Shown here in pieces: positions 35,267 through 44,044 of a stretch of DNA of 64,000 nt. Origin of the DNA: Pseudomonadota bacterium (lineage in GTDB: Bacteria; Pseudomonadota; Gammaproteobacteria; Burkholderiales; Methylophilaceae). The DNA lies in assembly GCA_029782295.1 (NCBI GenBank), contig JAKOVB010000089.1:682001-746000 (forward strand). The letters are read 5' to 3'. The notes under the pieces are model-generated. The model was not told the DNA's origin. It ran no database searches and worked only from the letters and a program-made list of their open reading frames with translations. The position numbers were made by a program, and so were the translations under genes. The stretch's first letter is position 1, and each line of letters begins with the position of its first letter.

Positions 35267-36292
35267 TCAGCAAATCCGGGGCAATTGCTCACCGCTGAGC
35301 CAGTCCACCATGCGCCGGCTGCCCAGCCGCGTCGCCATCTGGACGAAGTGATGGGCATCCTCGATCACTTCGCCGATGATGGCCGCCGAAGCACCGAGCG
35401 GGTGGGCGCGCATGACCGCCGCCAGCCGTTCCGCGTCCGTCGCGGCGCAGACGGCGACCAGCTTGCCCTCGTTGGCCACGTAGAGCGGGTCCAGGCCGAG
35501 GAACTCGCACGCGGCTCCGACCGTCTCGTTCACGGGAATGGCCGACTCCTGCAGCAACATGCCGACCCCGGATTGCCGGGCAATTTCATTCAGCGTGGTG
35601 GCCAGGCCGCCACGGGTCGGGTCGCGCAGTACGCGGATATCCGCACCGCTGTCCAGCATGGCCGCCACCAACCCGTGCAGGGCAGCGCTGTCTGACACGA
35701 TGGTCGTATCGAAGGCCAGGCCTTCGCGCTGCGAGAGAATGGCCATGCCATGCTCGCCGATGCTGCCGGAAAGCAGGATGCAGTCGCCGGGTCGCGCCCG
35801 GTCGCCGGAGAGGCTGACCCCGTCGCGCACCACGCCGACACCGGTCGTGCTGATGAACACGCCATCGCCCTTGCCCTGCTCCACCACCTTGGTATCGCCG
35901 GTCACGACAGCCACACCGGCCTCGCGCGCGGCCCGGGCCATGGATTCGACGATGCGCCTGAGGTTGGCCAGCGGGAAGCCTTCCTCCAGGATGAAGGACG
36001 CCGACAGGTAAAGCGGGGTGGCGCCCATCATGGCCACGTCGTTGACGGTACCGTGCACCGCAAGGCTGCCGATGTCACCCCCCGGGAAGAACAGCGGCGA
36101 AACGACGTGGCTGTCGGTGGACATCACCAGCCGGCCGTTCACCGGCGGCAACACCGCGCCGTCGTTGCCCTGCGCCAGACCGTCCCCGGCCAGCAAGGGC
36201 AGGAACAGTTCGTCGATCAGTTGCGCCATCGCGCGGCCGCCGCTGCCGTGGCTCATGTCGATGCAACCGTGTTTGAAATCAAGCTTGATCAT
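35267..36292 (-). CDS. hypE: Hydrogenase maturation protein HypE
   Basis: The 341-residue protein has the HypE features: MSHGSGGRAMAQLIDELFLP at the N-terminus, STDSHVVSPLFFPGGDIG, DPTRGGLATTLNEI and the C-terminal PRIC, whose final Cys is carbamoylated by HypF and dehydrated to the thiocyanate that gives the cyanide ligands. The ATG at 36292 lies 7 bp after hypD; the upstream extension overlaps hypD and is not real. It is the last gene of the locus. Confidence 0.96.
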   Translation of the reverse strand: MIKLDFKHGCIDMSHGSGGRAMAQLIDELFLPLLAGDGLAQGNDGAVLPPVNGRLVMSTDSHVVSPLFFPGGDIGSLAVHGTVNDVAMMGATPLYLSASFILEEGFPLANLRRIVESMARAAREAGVAVVTGDTKVVEQGKGDGVFISTTGVGVVRDGVSLSGDRARPGDCILLSGSIGEHGMAILSQREGLAFDTTIVSDSAALHGLVAAMLDSGADIRVLRDPTRGGLATTLNEIARQSGVGMLLQESAIPVNETVGAACEFLGLDPLYVANEGKLVAVCAATDAERLAAVMRAHPLGASAAIIGEVIEDAHHFVQMATRLGSRRMVDWLSGEQLPRIC

Positions 36293-36299
36293 GCACCCC

Positions 36300-37424
36300 T
36301 CATGCCGCCCGCACGGCGATGTCCTTGAAGCGGCCGTAGGTGTAGTGCGCGGCGCAAGCGCCTTCCGACGACACCATGCACGAGCCGATGGGGTTGTCCG
36401 GGGTGCAGGCCGTGCCGAAGATCCTGCAATCCTGCGGGCGCTTCTCGCCGCGCAGGATGGCACCGCACTCGCAGGCCTTGCTGTCCGGCACCGGATGGTA
36501 GACCAGACCATAGCGCTGTTCGGCGTCGAGGTCGGCATATTCGGCACGCAGTTTCAGGGCACTGCGGGGGATGGTGCCGAGGCCACGCCACTCAAAACCT
36601 TCGCGCAGCTCGAACACCCGATCCACCAGCACCTGCGCCTTGCGGTTGCCTTCCGGTGTCACCGCCCGGGTAAATTCGTTCTCCACTTCGGCACGACCGG
36701 CGTTGATCTGGCGCACCAGCATCAGGATGGCCTGCATCACGTCCAGCGGTTCGAACCCGGCGATCACCACCGGTTTGCGGTACTGTTCCGCGAACGGCGC
36801 ATACGGCGCGCTGCCGATCACGGTCGATACGTGCGCCGGGCCCACGAAGCCGTGCAGGTTGGCGCCGCCGTCCAGTGCCAGGATGGCATGCATGGCAGCC
36901 GGGGTCAGGACATGGTTGCTGATGACGGAAAAATTGCCGAGGCCAAGCGCACGCGCCTGCAGGAGGGCCACCGCGGTGGGCGGCGTGGTGGTCTCGAAGC
37001 CGATGGCAAAGAACACGACCTGCTTTTCCGGGTGCTTCTGCGCCAGAGCCAATGCATCCGTCACCGAATACACCATGCGGATGTCGGCGCCCTGCGCCTT
37101 GGCCTTGAGCAGGGACATGCCGCTCGAAGCCGGCACCCGCAGGCAGTCTCCATAGGTGCACAGCACCACCGGTTGCGACAGCGCCAGCGCGATGGCCATG
37201 TCGATGCGGCCGACAGGCAGCACACACACCGGGCAACCCGGGCCATGGACCATGCGTACCGACGGCGGCAGCAGGTCGGTGAGTCCGTAGCGTGAAATGG
37301 CGTGGGTGTGGCCGCCGCAGAACTCCATCAGGCGGTATTCCCGTTCCGGATCGGCCTCGCGGGCGATATTGAAGGCGATATTCCCAGCCAGCTCGCGATC
37401 GCGGAATTCGTCGACGAACTTCAT
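36300..37424 (-). CDS. hypD: Hydrogenase maturation protein HypD
   Basis: The 374-residue protein has the HypD motifs: EFCGGHTHAISRYG, GPGCPVCVLPVGRID, FFAIGFETTTPPTA, and the C-terminal [4Fe-4S] Cys set (ACECGAILRG, TACTPDNPIGSCMVSSEGAC). HypD is the scaffold for Fe(CN)2CO assembly together with HypC. Its ATG overlaps the hypC stop (ATGA). Confidence 0.97.
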   Translation of the reverse strand: MKFVDEFRDRELAGNIAFNIAREADPEREYRLMEFCGGHTHAISRYGLTDLLPPSVRMVHGPGCPVCVLPVGRIDMAIALALSQPVVLCTYGDCLRVPASSGMSLLKAKAQGADIRMVYSVTDALALAQKHPEKQVVFFAIGFETTTPPTAVALLQARALGLGNFSVISNHVLTPAAMHAILALDGGANLHGFVGPAHVSTVIGSAPYAPFAEQYRKPVVIAGFEPLDVMQAILMLVRQINAGRAEVENEFTRAVTPEGNRKAQVLVDRVFELREGFEWRGLGTIPRSALKLRAEYADLDAEQRYGLVYHPVPDSKACECGAILRGEKRPQDCRIFGTACTPDNPIGSCMVSSEGACAAHYTYGRFKDIAVRAA

Positions 37425-37678
37425 GCGTCCTGCTCCCCCGGGACCAGCATTCCGTGCTCGTCCAGCGCACCGATCTCGGCGAACAGCGCCAGCGTCTGTC
37501 CGGCTTCTTCCTGGTCCAGCTTCTGCAACGCGAAACCGACGTGCACGATCACGTAGTCGCCGGGCGCCACCTCCTCCACCAGCGCCAGGGAAATCTCCTT
37601 GCGCACGCCACCGAGATTGACGATCGCGGTGTCAGCACCCGTCAGTTGTTCAACTCTTGCAGGGATTGCGAGGCACAT
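37421..37678 (-). CDS. hypC: Hydrogenase maturation chaperone HypC
   Basis: The 85-residue protein begins MCLAIPARVEQL with the essential Cys2, followed by GDYVIVHVGFALQKLD, the family signature. HypC carries the iron with HypD and delivers it to the large subunit HoxH. The ATG at 37678 shares one base with the hypF stop, and the hypC stop overlaps hypD by 4 bp. Confidence 0.96.
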   Translation of the reverse strand: MCLAIPARVEQLTGADTAIVNLGGVRKEISLALVEEVAPGDYVIVHVGFALQKLDQEEAGQTLALFAEIGALDEHGMLVPGEQDA

Positions 37679-38805
37679 CAGTGGTTTTCCTGTAAATAAT
37701 GCAGCCCGACCCAGGCCTGCCCCAGCGAAATGGCGCTGTCGCCCGGCGACAGGCGTTGTGCGGCCAGCACGCGGATACCGGCCGGGGCCAGGAGATCCGT
37801 CATGCGGCGCAGCAGCAGGCGGTTGAGGAAACATCCACCGCCGCAAGCCACGACCTGCAGACCTTCGCGAGTTGCCGCTTCCCGGACCCACGCGGCCAGC
37901 CCGGCCGCGACCGTGGCGTGGAACAGGGCCGCCAGGTAATCCGCTTCGCCACCACCGGCCAGCAACGCCAGCAAGGGCCGAAAATCGAGTGTGTCACCCG
38001 TCATGAATCCCCCCTCGAGCGGCGCGACGTCGCCATGCGCTTCCGCGAGCGCCTGCAAGCGGATGGCTGCCTCGCCTTCGAAGGATTGCACCGGGCAGAT
38101 CCCGAGCAACCCTGCGGCGGCGTCAAACAGCCGGCCCATGCTGGAAGTCGGCGGGCAATGGAGGTCGCGCTGCAGCATGGCGGCCACGGTGCCTGCCCCC
38201 GCGTGGGCAGCATACCGCGAGACGATCTCGCTATGGCGTCCCAGGGCATGCAAGGCGGCCGCCCCCATGCGCCAGGGTTCGCGCGCCGCACGATCACCGC
38301 CGGGCAGCTTGAGCGCCTGCAGGTGACCCAGGCGCGTGAATCGCCCTCCGGAGACTTTCAGCAACTCCCCGCCCCAGGCCTGGCCATCGCTGCCGAGGCC
38401 GACCCCGTCCAGCCCCAGCCCCAGCACCGGCCCGGTCACGCCGTGTTCCGCGCACACTGCCGCGACATGGGCATGGTGGTGCTGCACGCCGAGGACGGGA
38501 ATCCGCTTGTGTTCCGCAATGTCGAATGCCAGCCGGGTACTGTAGAAATCCGGGTGCAGGTCATGCACGACCAGTTCAGGGACGAACCCGGGCAGGTCAC
38601 ACAGGTGCGCGACGGCGGCATCCAGCGCTGAACAGGCCTCGGGGTTGTCGAGGTCGCCGACCAGGCGCGTGAGGTAGCCCTGCCCGTCCTGCGCCGCACA
38701 GGCCGTGCTCTTGAACCAGGCCCCCAGCGCCAGCACGTGACGGCGGGAAACCGCCAGGGGAAGCACCTGTGCGATCTCGCCTGTTTCTGCCATTGCAGTC
38801 GCCAT
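37678..38805 (-). CDS. hypF: Short carbamoyltransferase HypF (Kae1-like domain only)
   Basis: The 375-residue protein covers only the C-terminal Kae1-like half of HypF: VLALGAWFKSTACAAQDG, GVQHHHAHVAAVCAEHG with the metal-binding His residues, LGLDGVGLGSDG, SSMGRLFDAAAGLLG and GGGCFLNRLLL. The usual acylphosphatase, zinc-finger and YrdC-like domains (about 370 residues) are absent. The frame is clean and overlaps hypC, so this is a true short form, like HypF1 of Ralstonia eutropha. It transfers carbamoyl to HypE; how carbamoyl adenylate is made without the YrdC part is unclear. Confidence 0.92.
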   Translation of the reverse strand: MATAMAETGEIAQVLPLAVSRRHVLALGAWFKSTACAAQDGQGYLTRLVGDLDNPEACSALDAAVAHLCDLPGFVPELVVHDLHPDFYSTRLAFDIAEHKRIPVLGVQHHHAHVAAVCAEHGVTGPVLGLGLDGVGLGSDGQAWGGELLKVSGGRFTRLGHLQALKLPGGDRAAREPWRMGAAALHALGRHSEIVSRYAAHAGAGTVAAMLQRDLHCPPTSSMGRLFDAAAGLLGICPVQSFEGEAAIRLQALAEAHGDVAPLEGGFMTGDTLDFRPLLALLAGGGEADYLAALFHATVAAGLAAWVREAATREGLQVVACGGGCFLNRLLLRRMTDLLAPAGIRVLAAQRLSPGDSAISLGQAWVGLHYLQENH

Positions 38806-38814
38806 GCGATCGCC

Positions 38815-39804
38815 TCAGCGCACCCCGGCCTGCCCGGATTCCGTCCCGGCGATGCGGGGATCCGGTAATTGCGTGGACGCCTGTTTCCCGGCCAGGACAT
38901 CGGCGCGTTCGCGCTCCAGCCAGGCCAGCCATTCCGGCATACCCTCTCCGCTAGTCGCGGAAACGCGGATCACCTCGATGGCCGGGTTCACGCGGCGGGC
39001 GTTTTCGATCACGCGCTCGACATCGAAGCTCAGGTAGGGCAACAGGTCGCATTTATTGAGCAGCATCAGGCGCGCAGCGCGGAACATGTCCGGGTATTTG
39101 AGCGGCTTGTCTTCCCCTTCCGTGACGGAAAGGATGACCACTTTCGCAGCCTCGCCGAGGTCGAACGCAGCTGGGCACACCAGGTTGCCGACATTTTCTA
39201 TGAACAGGACGCCATCTTCGCCGATCTCCAGCGCTTGGATCGCCTTTCCGACCATGGCGGCATCCAGGTGGCAACCCTTGCCGGTGTTGATCTGCAGGGC
39301 CGGCGCACCTGCCGCACGAATCCGGTCGGCATCCTGGCTGGTCTGCTGGTCGCCTTCGATCACGGCCACGGGCACCCGGCCCTGCAGGGCGGCAATACTG
39401 CGCACCAGCAGCGAGGTCTTGCCGGAGCCGGGGCTGGATACCAGGTTCAATGCGAGGAAGCCTCGCGCCTCCAGCGCAGCACGGTTGGACGCAGCGAAGC
39501 GATCGTTCTTGGAGAGGATGTCCCGCTCGATCTGCACCATGCGCGACTGCGTCATGCCGGGCGCATGGGCGCCGGCGGGACCATGACCGAAATGCAGCAG
39601 GCCATCCCCTTGGACAGGTTCCGGGTCAAGTGCCATGTCCTGCGCCTTCACCTGACGGTACCTGCCGGCCCTCGGCGGTGCGATCGACAGCGGCGCATGG
39701 CTGTGCGCGGTGCCGTCCGCGTGCACGTGCCAGTGCGGGTCGTGCCCGTGGCCCACCCCCTCGATCGTCGTCTCACCCGTTCCACATCCGCATGTCGTAC
39801 ACAT
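38815..39804 (-). CDS. hypB: Hydrogenase nickel GTPase HypB
   Basis: The 329-residue protein starts MCTTCGCG, the high-affinity nickel site, followed by a His-rich stretch ([18 protein letters not shown]) and the GTPase domain with the P-loop SSPGSGKT at 123-130, ENVGNLVCP and NKCDLL. It inserts nickel into HoxH with HypA. It follows hypA by 1 bp. Confidence 0.97.
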   Translation of the reverse strand: MCTTCGCGTGETTIEGVGHGHDPHWHVHADGTAHSHAPLSIAPPRAGRYRQVKAQDMALDPEPVQGDGLLHFGHGPAGAHAPGMTQSRMVQIERDILSKNDRFAASNRAALEARGFLALNLVSSPGSGKTSLLVRSIAALQGRVPVAVIEGDQQTSQDADRIRAAGAPALQINTGKGCHLDAAMVGKAIQALEIGEDGVLFIENVGNLVCPAAFDLGEAAKVVILSVTEGEDKPLKYPDMFRAARLMLLNKCDLLPYLSFDVERVIENARRVNPAIEVIRVSATSGEGMPEWLAWLERERADVLAGKQASTQLPDPRIAGTESGQAGVR

Positions 39805-39805
39805 A

Positions 39806-40147
39806 TCACTCCACCTCCAGCTCTTTCACCCGCATCTGCGTCCCGCCCGTCGCCTGCACCTGATACCCGCCGCAGCGTGGACAGGCGGCATATTGTTCGT
39901 CGAGGGGCACCGTGGTCGCGCATTGCCCGCACCAGCCCTCGCCCGGTACGTCGATGATTTCCAGCGCGGCCCCTTCTGCAATGCTGCCCTGCATCACGGC
40001 ATCGAAACAGAAGCGCATGGCTTCGTTCTCCACCGCCGCCAGCCGGCCGATCTCCAGCACGACCGACCGCACCCTGCTGAAGCCCTGCTCCCGTGCCGCG
40101 TCCTCGATAATCTCCAGCACGCTCCCGGCGAGCGACATCTCATGCAT
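39806..40147 (-). CDS. hypA: Hydrogenase nickel chaperone HypA
   Basis: The 113-residue protein begins [10 protein letters not shown] with the nickel ligand His2 and has a zinc site of Cys73, Cys76, Cys89 and Cys92. It delivers nickel to the hydrogenase with HypB. The start overlaps the end of the hupE-like gene by 8 bp. Confidence 0.96.
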   Translation of the reverse strand: MHEMSLAGSVLEIIEDAAREQGFSRVRSVVLEIGRLAAVENEAMRFCFDAVMQGSIAEGAALEIIDVPGEGWCGQCATTVPLDEQYAACPRCGGYQVQATGGTQMRVKELEVE

Positions 40148-40721
40148 AGATGGTCAGCCAGGCGCCGCCCAGCGCGATGGCCAGCCCGGCATAGCGCGTC
40201 AGCCCGCCATGCCTTCCCGTCCACTTCCCGAGGCCGATCCCCGCTGCATGCAGCAGCAGGGAAGCCAGCGCGAACCCCAACCCGTACTCCATCACCGAAG
40301 CACCCGGAGGCATTTCCGCGCCGTGTGCGAACCCATGGAACACGGCGAATCCTCCGACCATCGAGGCCGCCAGCGGCAACGGCAACCGGCAGGCCCCTGC
40401 GATCAGCAGCCCGAGCACCAGCACAGAGGCCAGGATGCCCGCCTCGACCAGCGGCAAGGGAAACCCGGCCATGCCCAGCAGCCCGCCGACCACCATCAGC
40501 AACACGAACGCGGCCGGGATCCCCCACACCGCCCGGCCACCAGTTTGCGCCGCCCACAGACCGACGGCCACCATGGCCAGCAGGTGGTCGACACCCCCCG
40601 GCGGGTGCGTCAGGCCGGCCATGAATCCGGCCCCATGATGCATCCCCGGATGCGCGAAAGCCGCTGTCGACGCCAGCCCCAGCATCAGGGCCAGACCCCC
40701 GTTCATTCTCTTCATCTTCAT
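40140..40721 (-). CDS. hupE: HupE/UreJ-family nickel permease
   Basis: The 193-residue protein has a signal peptide ending at AFA, then the HupE pattern HPGMHHGAGFMAGLTHPPGG followed by VDHLLAMVAVGLWA, and about six membrane helices with a conserved FHGFAHGAEMP. This family imports nickel or passes it across the membrane. Placed between hoxW and hypA, it should supply nickel to HypAB. The ATG at 40721 gives a proper signal peptide; the longer frame starts within hoxW. Confidence 0.9.
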   Translation of the reverse strand: MKMKRMNGGLALMLGLASTAAFAHPGMHHGAGFMAGLTHPPGGVDHLLAMVAVGLWAAQTGGRAVWGIPAAFVLLMVVGGLLGMAGFPLPLVEAGILASVLVLGLLIAGACRLPLPLAASMVGGFAVFHGFAHGAEMPPGASVMEYGLGFALASLLLHAAGIGLGKWTGRHGGLTRYAGLAIALGGAWLTIYA

Positions 40722-40752
40722 CGATTTCACCCTCACTTTCCCCACCCGGCCG

Positions 40753-41277
40753 TCACGCGGCCAAGTCTGCTTCAATCACCCCCGCATGGGCTTCTGCCAG
40801 GCTGCGCCAGGCTTCCAGACCCGGGGATTCGAATAACGCGCAGGCAAACGCGCCTGCCGCTTCCCTGTGCGCCCCGGCCACCGGCGTCAGCGGCTCGCCC
40901 AGTTCGAAGGATTCGCCTGCCACGCACAGGATGAACATGGGCGGCGGCGCCTCGCCGTGTACCTGATCGTAAATACCGAGCAGCATTTCCGGTGCCACGG
41001 CATGTGTGGTGTGGCCGATCATGCGCTGCGCGGCCGCCTGCCGGAAGGAAAACGGCGCCTGCGTGCCCTTGCCGGCATCGATGAACAACACCAGCTCGCG
41101 GCCCTGCAGATCCAGCGTGTTTTCCACCTGCAACTGGAATTCCTCGATCAGCTCGACCCGGCCGGCGAGCGGGGTCGTCTCCAGCCACGCCTCGAGCTGG
41201 CGCAGCAGCAGGGGGCCGAGGGCATCATCGCCGCGGCTTTCGTTGCCCACGGCCAGAACCAGGTACGGTGCAGTCAT
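40753..41277 (-). CDS. hoxW: Hydrogenase maturation protease HoxW
   Basis: The 174-residue protein begins with TAPYLVLAVGNESRGDDALG, the start of HoxW/HyaD-type endopeptidases, with the metal ligand Glu in GNESRGDD, a second acidic residue in LFIDAGKG, and a His near HTTHAVAPE. It removes the C-terminal peptide of HoxH after nickel insertion. The ATG overlaps the hoxH stop, and upstream extensions are antisense or out-of-frame shadows of hoxH. Confidence 0.92.
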   Translation of the reverse strand: MTAPYLVLAVGNESRGDDALGPLLLRQLEAWLETTPLAGRVELIEEFQLQVENTLDLQGRELVLFIDAGKGTQAPFSFRQAAAQRMIGHTTHAVAPEMLLGIYDQVHGEAPPPMFILCVAGESFELGEPLTPVAGAHREAAGAFACALFESPGLEAWRSLAEAHAGVIEADLAA

Positions 41278-42782
41278 GCGCAGGCCGCCACCTCGCCGTC
41301 GGCGTTCCTGGACAGCGCGCTGATCCGGCTGCCGCCTGCGTCGACCAGTTCGACCTCCAGCGGCATCTTGCCCAGTGCGTGGGTCGCGCAGGACAGGCAG
41401 GGATCGAAAGCGCGGATGGCGACCTCGATGTGGTTGAGCAGCCCCTCGGTAACCTCGTGGCCGTCCAGGTACTGGATCGCGACCTGCCGCACCGCCTCGT
41501 TCATGGCCTGGTTGTTGTGCGTGGTCGACACGATCAGGTTGGCCCGGGTCACCAGATCGTTCTCGTCGACGCGGTAATGGTGGATCAGGGTCCCGCGCGG
41601 CGCCTCGATCACGCCCACGCCGCGGCCGGCGCGCTCGCCGGAAACCATCAGCTCGGTGCCCATGATGTCCTCGTCCTGCAGCAGGTCCTTGATGCACTCC
41701 ACGGCATGCAGCATCTCGATCATGCGCGCCCAGTGGAAACCCAGCGTCGCGCCGGCGGCACGCCCCTCGTCGAAGGCGAGGAAATCGCGGCGCTCCTTGT
41801 CGGCGAACGGGGTCGGGATGAAATCGCAATTGACGACGCGCGTCAGCGGACCGACGCGGTACCAGCCAGCCTCCGGCCCGAGGCTGCGCAGGAAGGGAAA
41901 CTTCATGTAGCTCCAGGACTTCACGTCCTCGAATATCTTGTCCCAGTAATGGCGGTAGTCGAAATGGTCGAACAGGAGCTCGCCGTCCATGCTGCGCGCC
42001 CGCAAGCCACCGTGATAGAGGTCCATGGCGCCGTCGGCGCGCACCAGGCTGAGCTGGTGGGCCCGGAAGCGGCCGAAGGCGTTGTATCCCTCGAGGTTCT
42101 GCTCGAACAGGCGCTTGACCAGGTGCACCGCGTCACGACTCCAGGCAATCATCTGGTAGACGTCGGCGAGCAGGGTGTCGCGCTCCTCGCGGCTCAGCGC
42201 CTTATTGACCCCGCCCGGCACCGCGCCGGTACCGTGGATGCGCTTGCCGGCCGTCATGCGGATCACTTCCTGGCCGTACTTGCGCAGCAAAACACCCTGC
42301 CTGGCGATGTCCGGATATTCCGCCGCCACGCCGACGATGTTGCGCCGCGCCACCTCGGAACTGAAGCCGAACAGCAGGTCCGGCGAGCACAGATGGAAAA
42401 AATGCAGCGCATGCGACTGCATGATCTGGCCGTAGTGCATCAGGCGGCGGTTCTTCTCGGCGGCCGGCGTCAGGTGCTCGGCGCCGAGGATCATGTCCAT
42501 GGCCTTGGACGCGGCGATGTGGTGCGAGACCGGGCAGATGCCGCACAGGCGCTGCACCATCACCGGCACTTCCCAGTAGGGGCGGCCCTGGATGAACTTC
42601 TCGAAGCCGCGGAACTCGACGATGTGCAGGCGCACCTGGTGCACGCGGTTGTCGTCGTCCAGCAGCAGGGTGACCTTGCCGTGCCCCTCCACGCGGGACA
42701 CCGGATCAATGGCGACGCGGCGCAGTTTCTCGGGGTTTGCAGCAGTTTCCAGATTCGACATAACGGGACCTGTATCAGTCAT
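41274..42782 (-). CDS. hoxH: NAD-linked [NiFe]-hydrogenase large subunit HoxH
   Basis: The 502-residue protein carries the four nickel-iron Cys ligands in RLCGICPVSHH and DPCLSCATH (Cys462, Cys465), and RVEGHGK near residue 30. The final 34 residues after His468 (ALGKMP and onward) are the propeptide that HoxW removes. The sequence around both motifs matches the bidirectional soluble group 3d enzymes. It forms the catalytic pair with HoxY; with HoxFU it couples H2 oxidation to NAD+ reduction. Confidence 0.97.
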   Translation of the reverse strand: MTDTGPVMSNLETAANPEKLRRVAIDPVSRVEGHGKVTLLLDDDNRVHQVRLHIVEFRGFEKFIQGRPYWEVPVMVQRLCGICPVSHHIAASKAMDMILGAEHLTPAAEKNRRLMHYGQIMQSHALHFFHLCSPDLLFGFSSEVARRNIVGVAAEYPDIARQGVLLRKYGQEVIRMTAGKRIHGTGAVPGGVNKALSREERDTLLADVYQMIAWSRDAVHLVKRLFEQNLEGYNAFGRFRAHQLSLVRADGAMDLYHGGLRARSMDGELLFDHFDYRHYWDKIFEDVKSWSYMKFPFLRSLGPEAGWYRVGPLTRVVNCDFIPTPFADKERRDFLAFDEGRAAGATLGFHWARMIEMLHAVECIKDLLQDEDIMGTELMVSGERAGRGVGVIEAPRGTLIHHYRVDENDLVTRANLIVSTTHNNQAMNEAVRQVAIQYLDGHEVTEGLLNHIEVAIRAFDPCLSCATHALGKMPLEVELVDAGGSRISALSRNADGEVAACA

Positions 42783-43326
42783 AGTGCATCAAGGCGTGCC
42801 CCAGCTCCGGCTCACGACCGGCCAGCAGATCGGTGAGGAACTTCCAGATCGCGTCGCCCGACGGCGGGCAGCCCGGCAGGAAGTAATCGACCTTCACCAC
42901 CTCGTGGATGGGGTGCACCTTGTTGAGGGGCAACGGCAGCTCGGGATCATTGGGGATGCCGCTGTGCGCGAGCCCGGGCTCGGTCAGGTAGACCTCGGAC
43001 AGGATCTCGTGCAGCGGGATCGGGTTGCGTTGCGCCGGCAGGCCGCCGTTGATGGCACAGGCGCCGACGGCGACCAGGATCCGGCAATGTTTGCGGAAGT
43101 CGCGCAGCACATGCACATTCTCGGCGTTGCACAACCCACCCTCGATCAGGCCGATGTCGCATGGACCGACTTCCTTGATGTCGGTCAGCGGCGAGCGGTC
43201 GAATTCCACCAGTTCCACCAGGTCGAACAGGCGCTCGTCGATGTCGAGAAAAGACATGTGGCAACCGAAACAACCCGCCAGCGTGGCGGTGGCGAGCCTG
43301 AGCTTTTTCTTCGCCGGGGCGTCCAT
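42775..43326 (-). CDS. hoxY: [NiFe]-hydrogenase small subunit HoxY
   Basis: The 183-residue protein has the proximal [4Fe-4S] ligands in LAGCFGCHMSF (Cys19, Cys22), VGACAINGG and FLPGCPPSGD. The length and single cluster agree with HoxY of soluble hydrogenases. The ATG at 43326 lies directly after hoxU, and the stop overlaps hoxH by 8 bp. Longer frames upstream overlap hoxU and are shadows. Confidence 0.96.
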   Translation of the reverse strand: MDAPAKKKLRLATATLAGCFGCHMSFLDIDERLFDLVELVEFDRSPLTDIKEVGPCDIGLIEGGLCNAENVHVLRDFRKHCRILVAVGACAINGGLPAQRNPIPLHEILSEVYLTEPGLAHSGIPNDPELPLPLNKVHPIHEVVKVDYFLPGCPPSGDAIWKFLTDLLAGREPELGHALMHYD

Positions 43327-43327
43327 G

Positions 43328-44044
43328 TCACTCCTCCTTCCGGGCGATGCGCGTATCGACGTAAGCGTCGATCGGCTGCTTGTCGAAGGTGCGCTCGCCG
43401 ATCGGCACGGCGAAACCGCGCCGTTTCGGCAGGATGACCCCGACCGGGCACACGCTTGCCGCCTTGTCCGCAGCACTGAAGTCGGTATCCGCCAGCTTGC
43501 CGGATCTGGCGTTGACGATGAGATGCGACTTGATGCCCCGTCCGGCCAGCGCGAACACGTTCTTGCCGTCCACGTCACGGCTGGCGCGCACGCACAGCGA
43601 ACACAGGATGCAGCGGTTGAAATCCAGCAGGAAATCCGGATGCGAAGCATCCAGCGGCCGGTTCGGGAAGAAGTGGTCGTAATGCGCCGTCATCATGTTC
43701 AGGTGGTAGGCCGTGGCCTGCAACTGGCAGTCGCCGCTTTTCTCGCAGGACGGGCAGAAATGGTTGCCCTCCACGAACAGCATCTGCGTCAGCGCGCGCC
43801 GCTCGCTGTTGAGCTCCTCCGTCTCGCTTTCCACGACCTGCCCTTCCGCCGCCTGCATGGTGCATGACGCGGTCTGGCGGCCGTTGACCTTGACCGTGCA
43901 CAGCTTGCAGGAGCCATGCGCCTTGAAATCCGGATGGTGGCACAGGTGCGGGATGTAGTGGCCCGCCTCCAGCGCCGCCTCGATGATGGTCTGGCCGTCC
44001 CGGAACGGAACGTCCTTGCCGTCCAACGTAAAGGTCTTGCTCAT
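43328..44044 (-). CDS. hoxU: Hydrogenase diaphorase subunit HoxU
   Basis: The 238-residue protein has an N-terminal [2Fe-2S] ferredoxin domain (HLCHHPDFKAHGSCKLCTV), a NuoG-like His-Cys3 cluster (HFCPSCEKSGDC) and a [4Fe-4S] set (FNRCILCSLCVRAS and a later Cys-Pro). It carries electrons between the hydrogenase dimer and the HoxF diaphorase. The ATG overlaps the hoxF stop. Confidence 0.96.
   Translation of the reverse strand: MSKTFTLDGKDVPFRDGQTIIEAALEAGHYIPHLCHHPDFKAHGSCKLCTVKVNGRQTASCTMQAAEGQVVESETEELNSERRALTQMLFVEGNHFCPSCEKSGDCQLQATAYHLNMMTAHYDHFFPNRPLDASHPDFLLDFNRCILCSLCVRASRDVDGKNVFALAGRGIKSHLIVNARSGKLADTDFSAADKAASVCPVGVILPKRRGFAVPIGERTFDKQPIDAYVDTRIARKEE

Noticed and set aside
36293-36547. 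N-terminal extension of hypE
   Set aside because: It overlaps hypD and shows no homology; HypE begins near 36292.
41268-42836. 522-codon plus-strand frame
   Set aside because: Antisense shadow of hoxH, which has all nickel-iron ligands.
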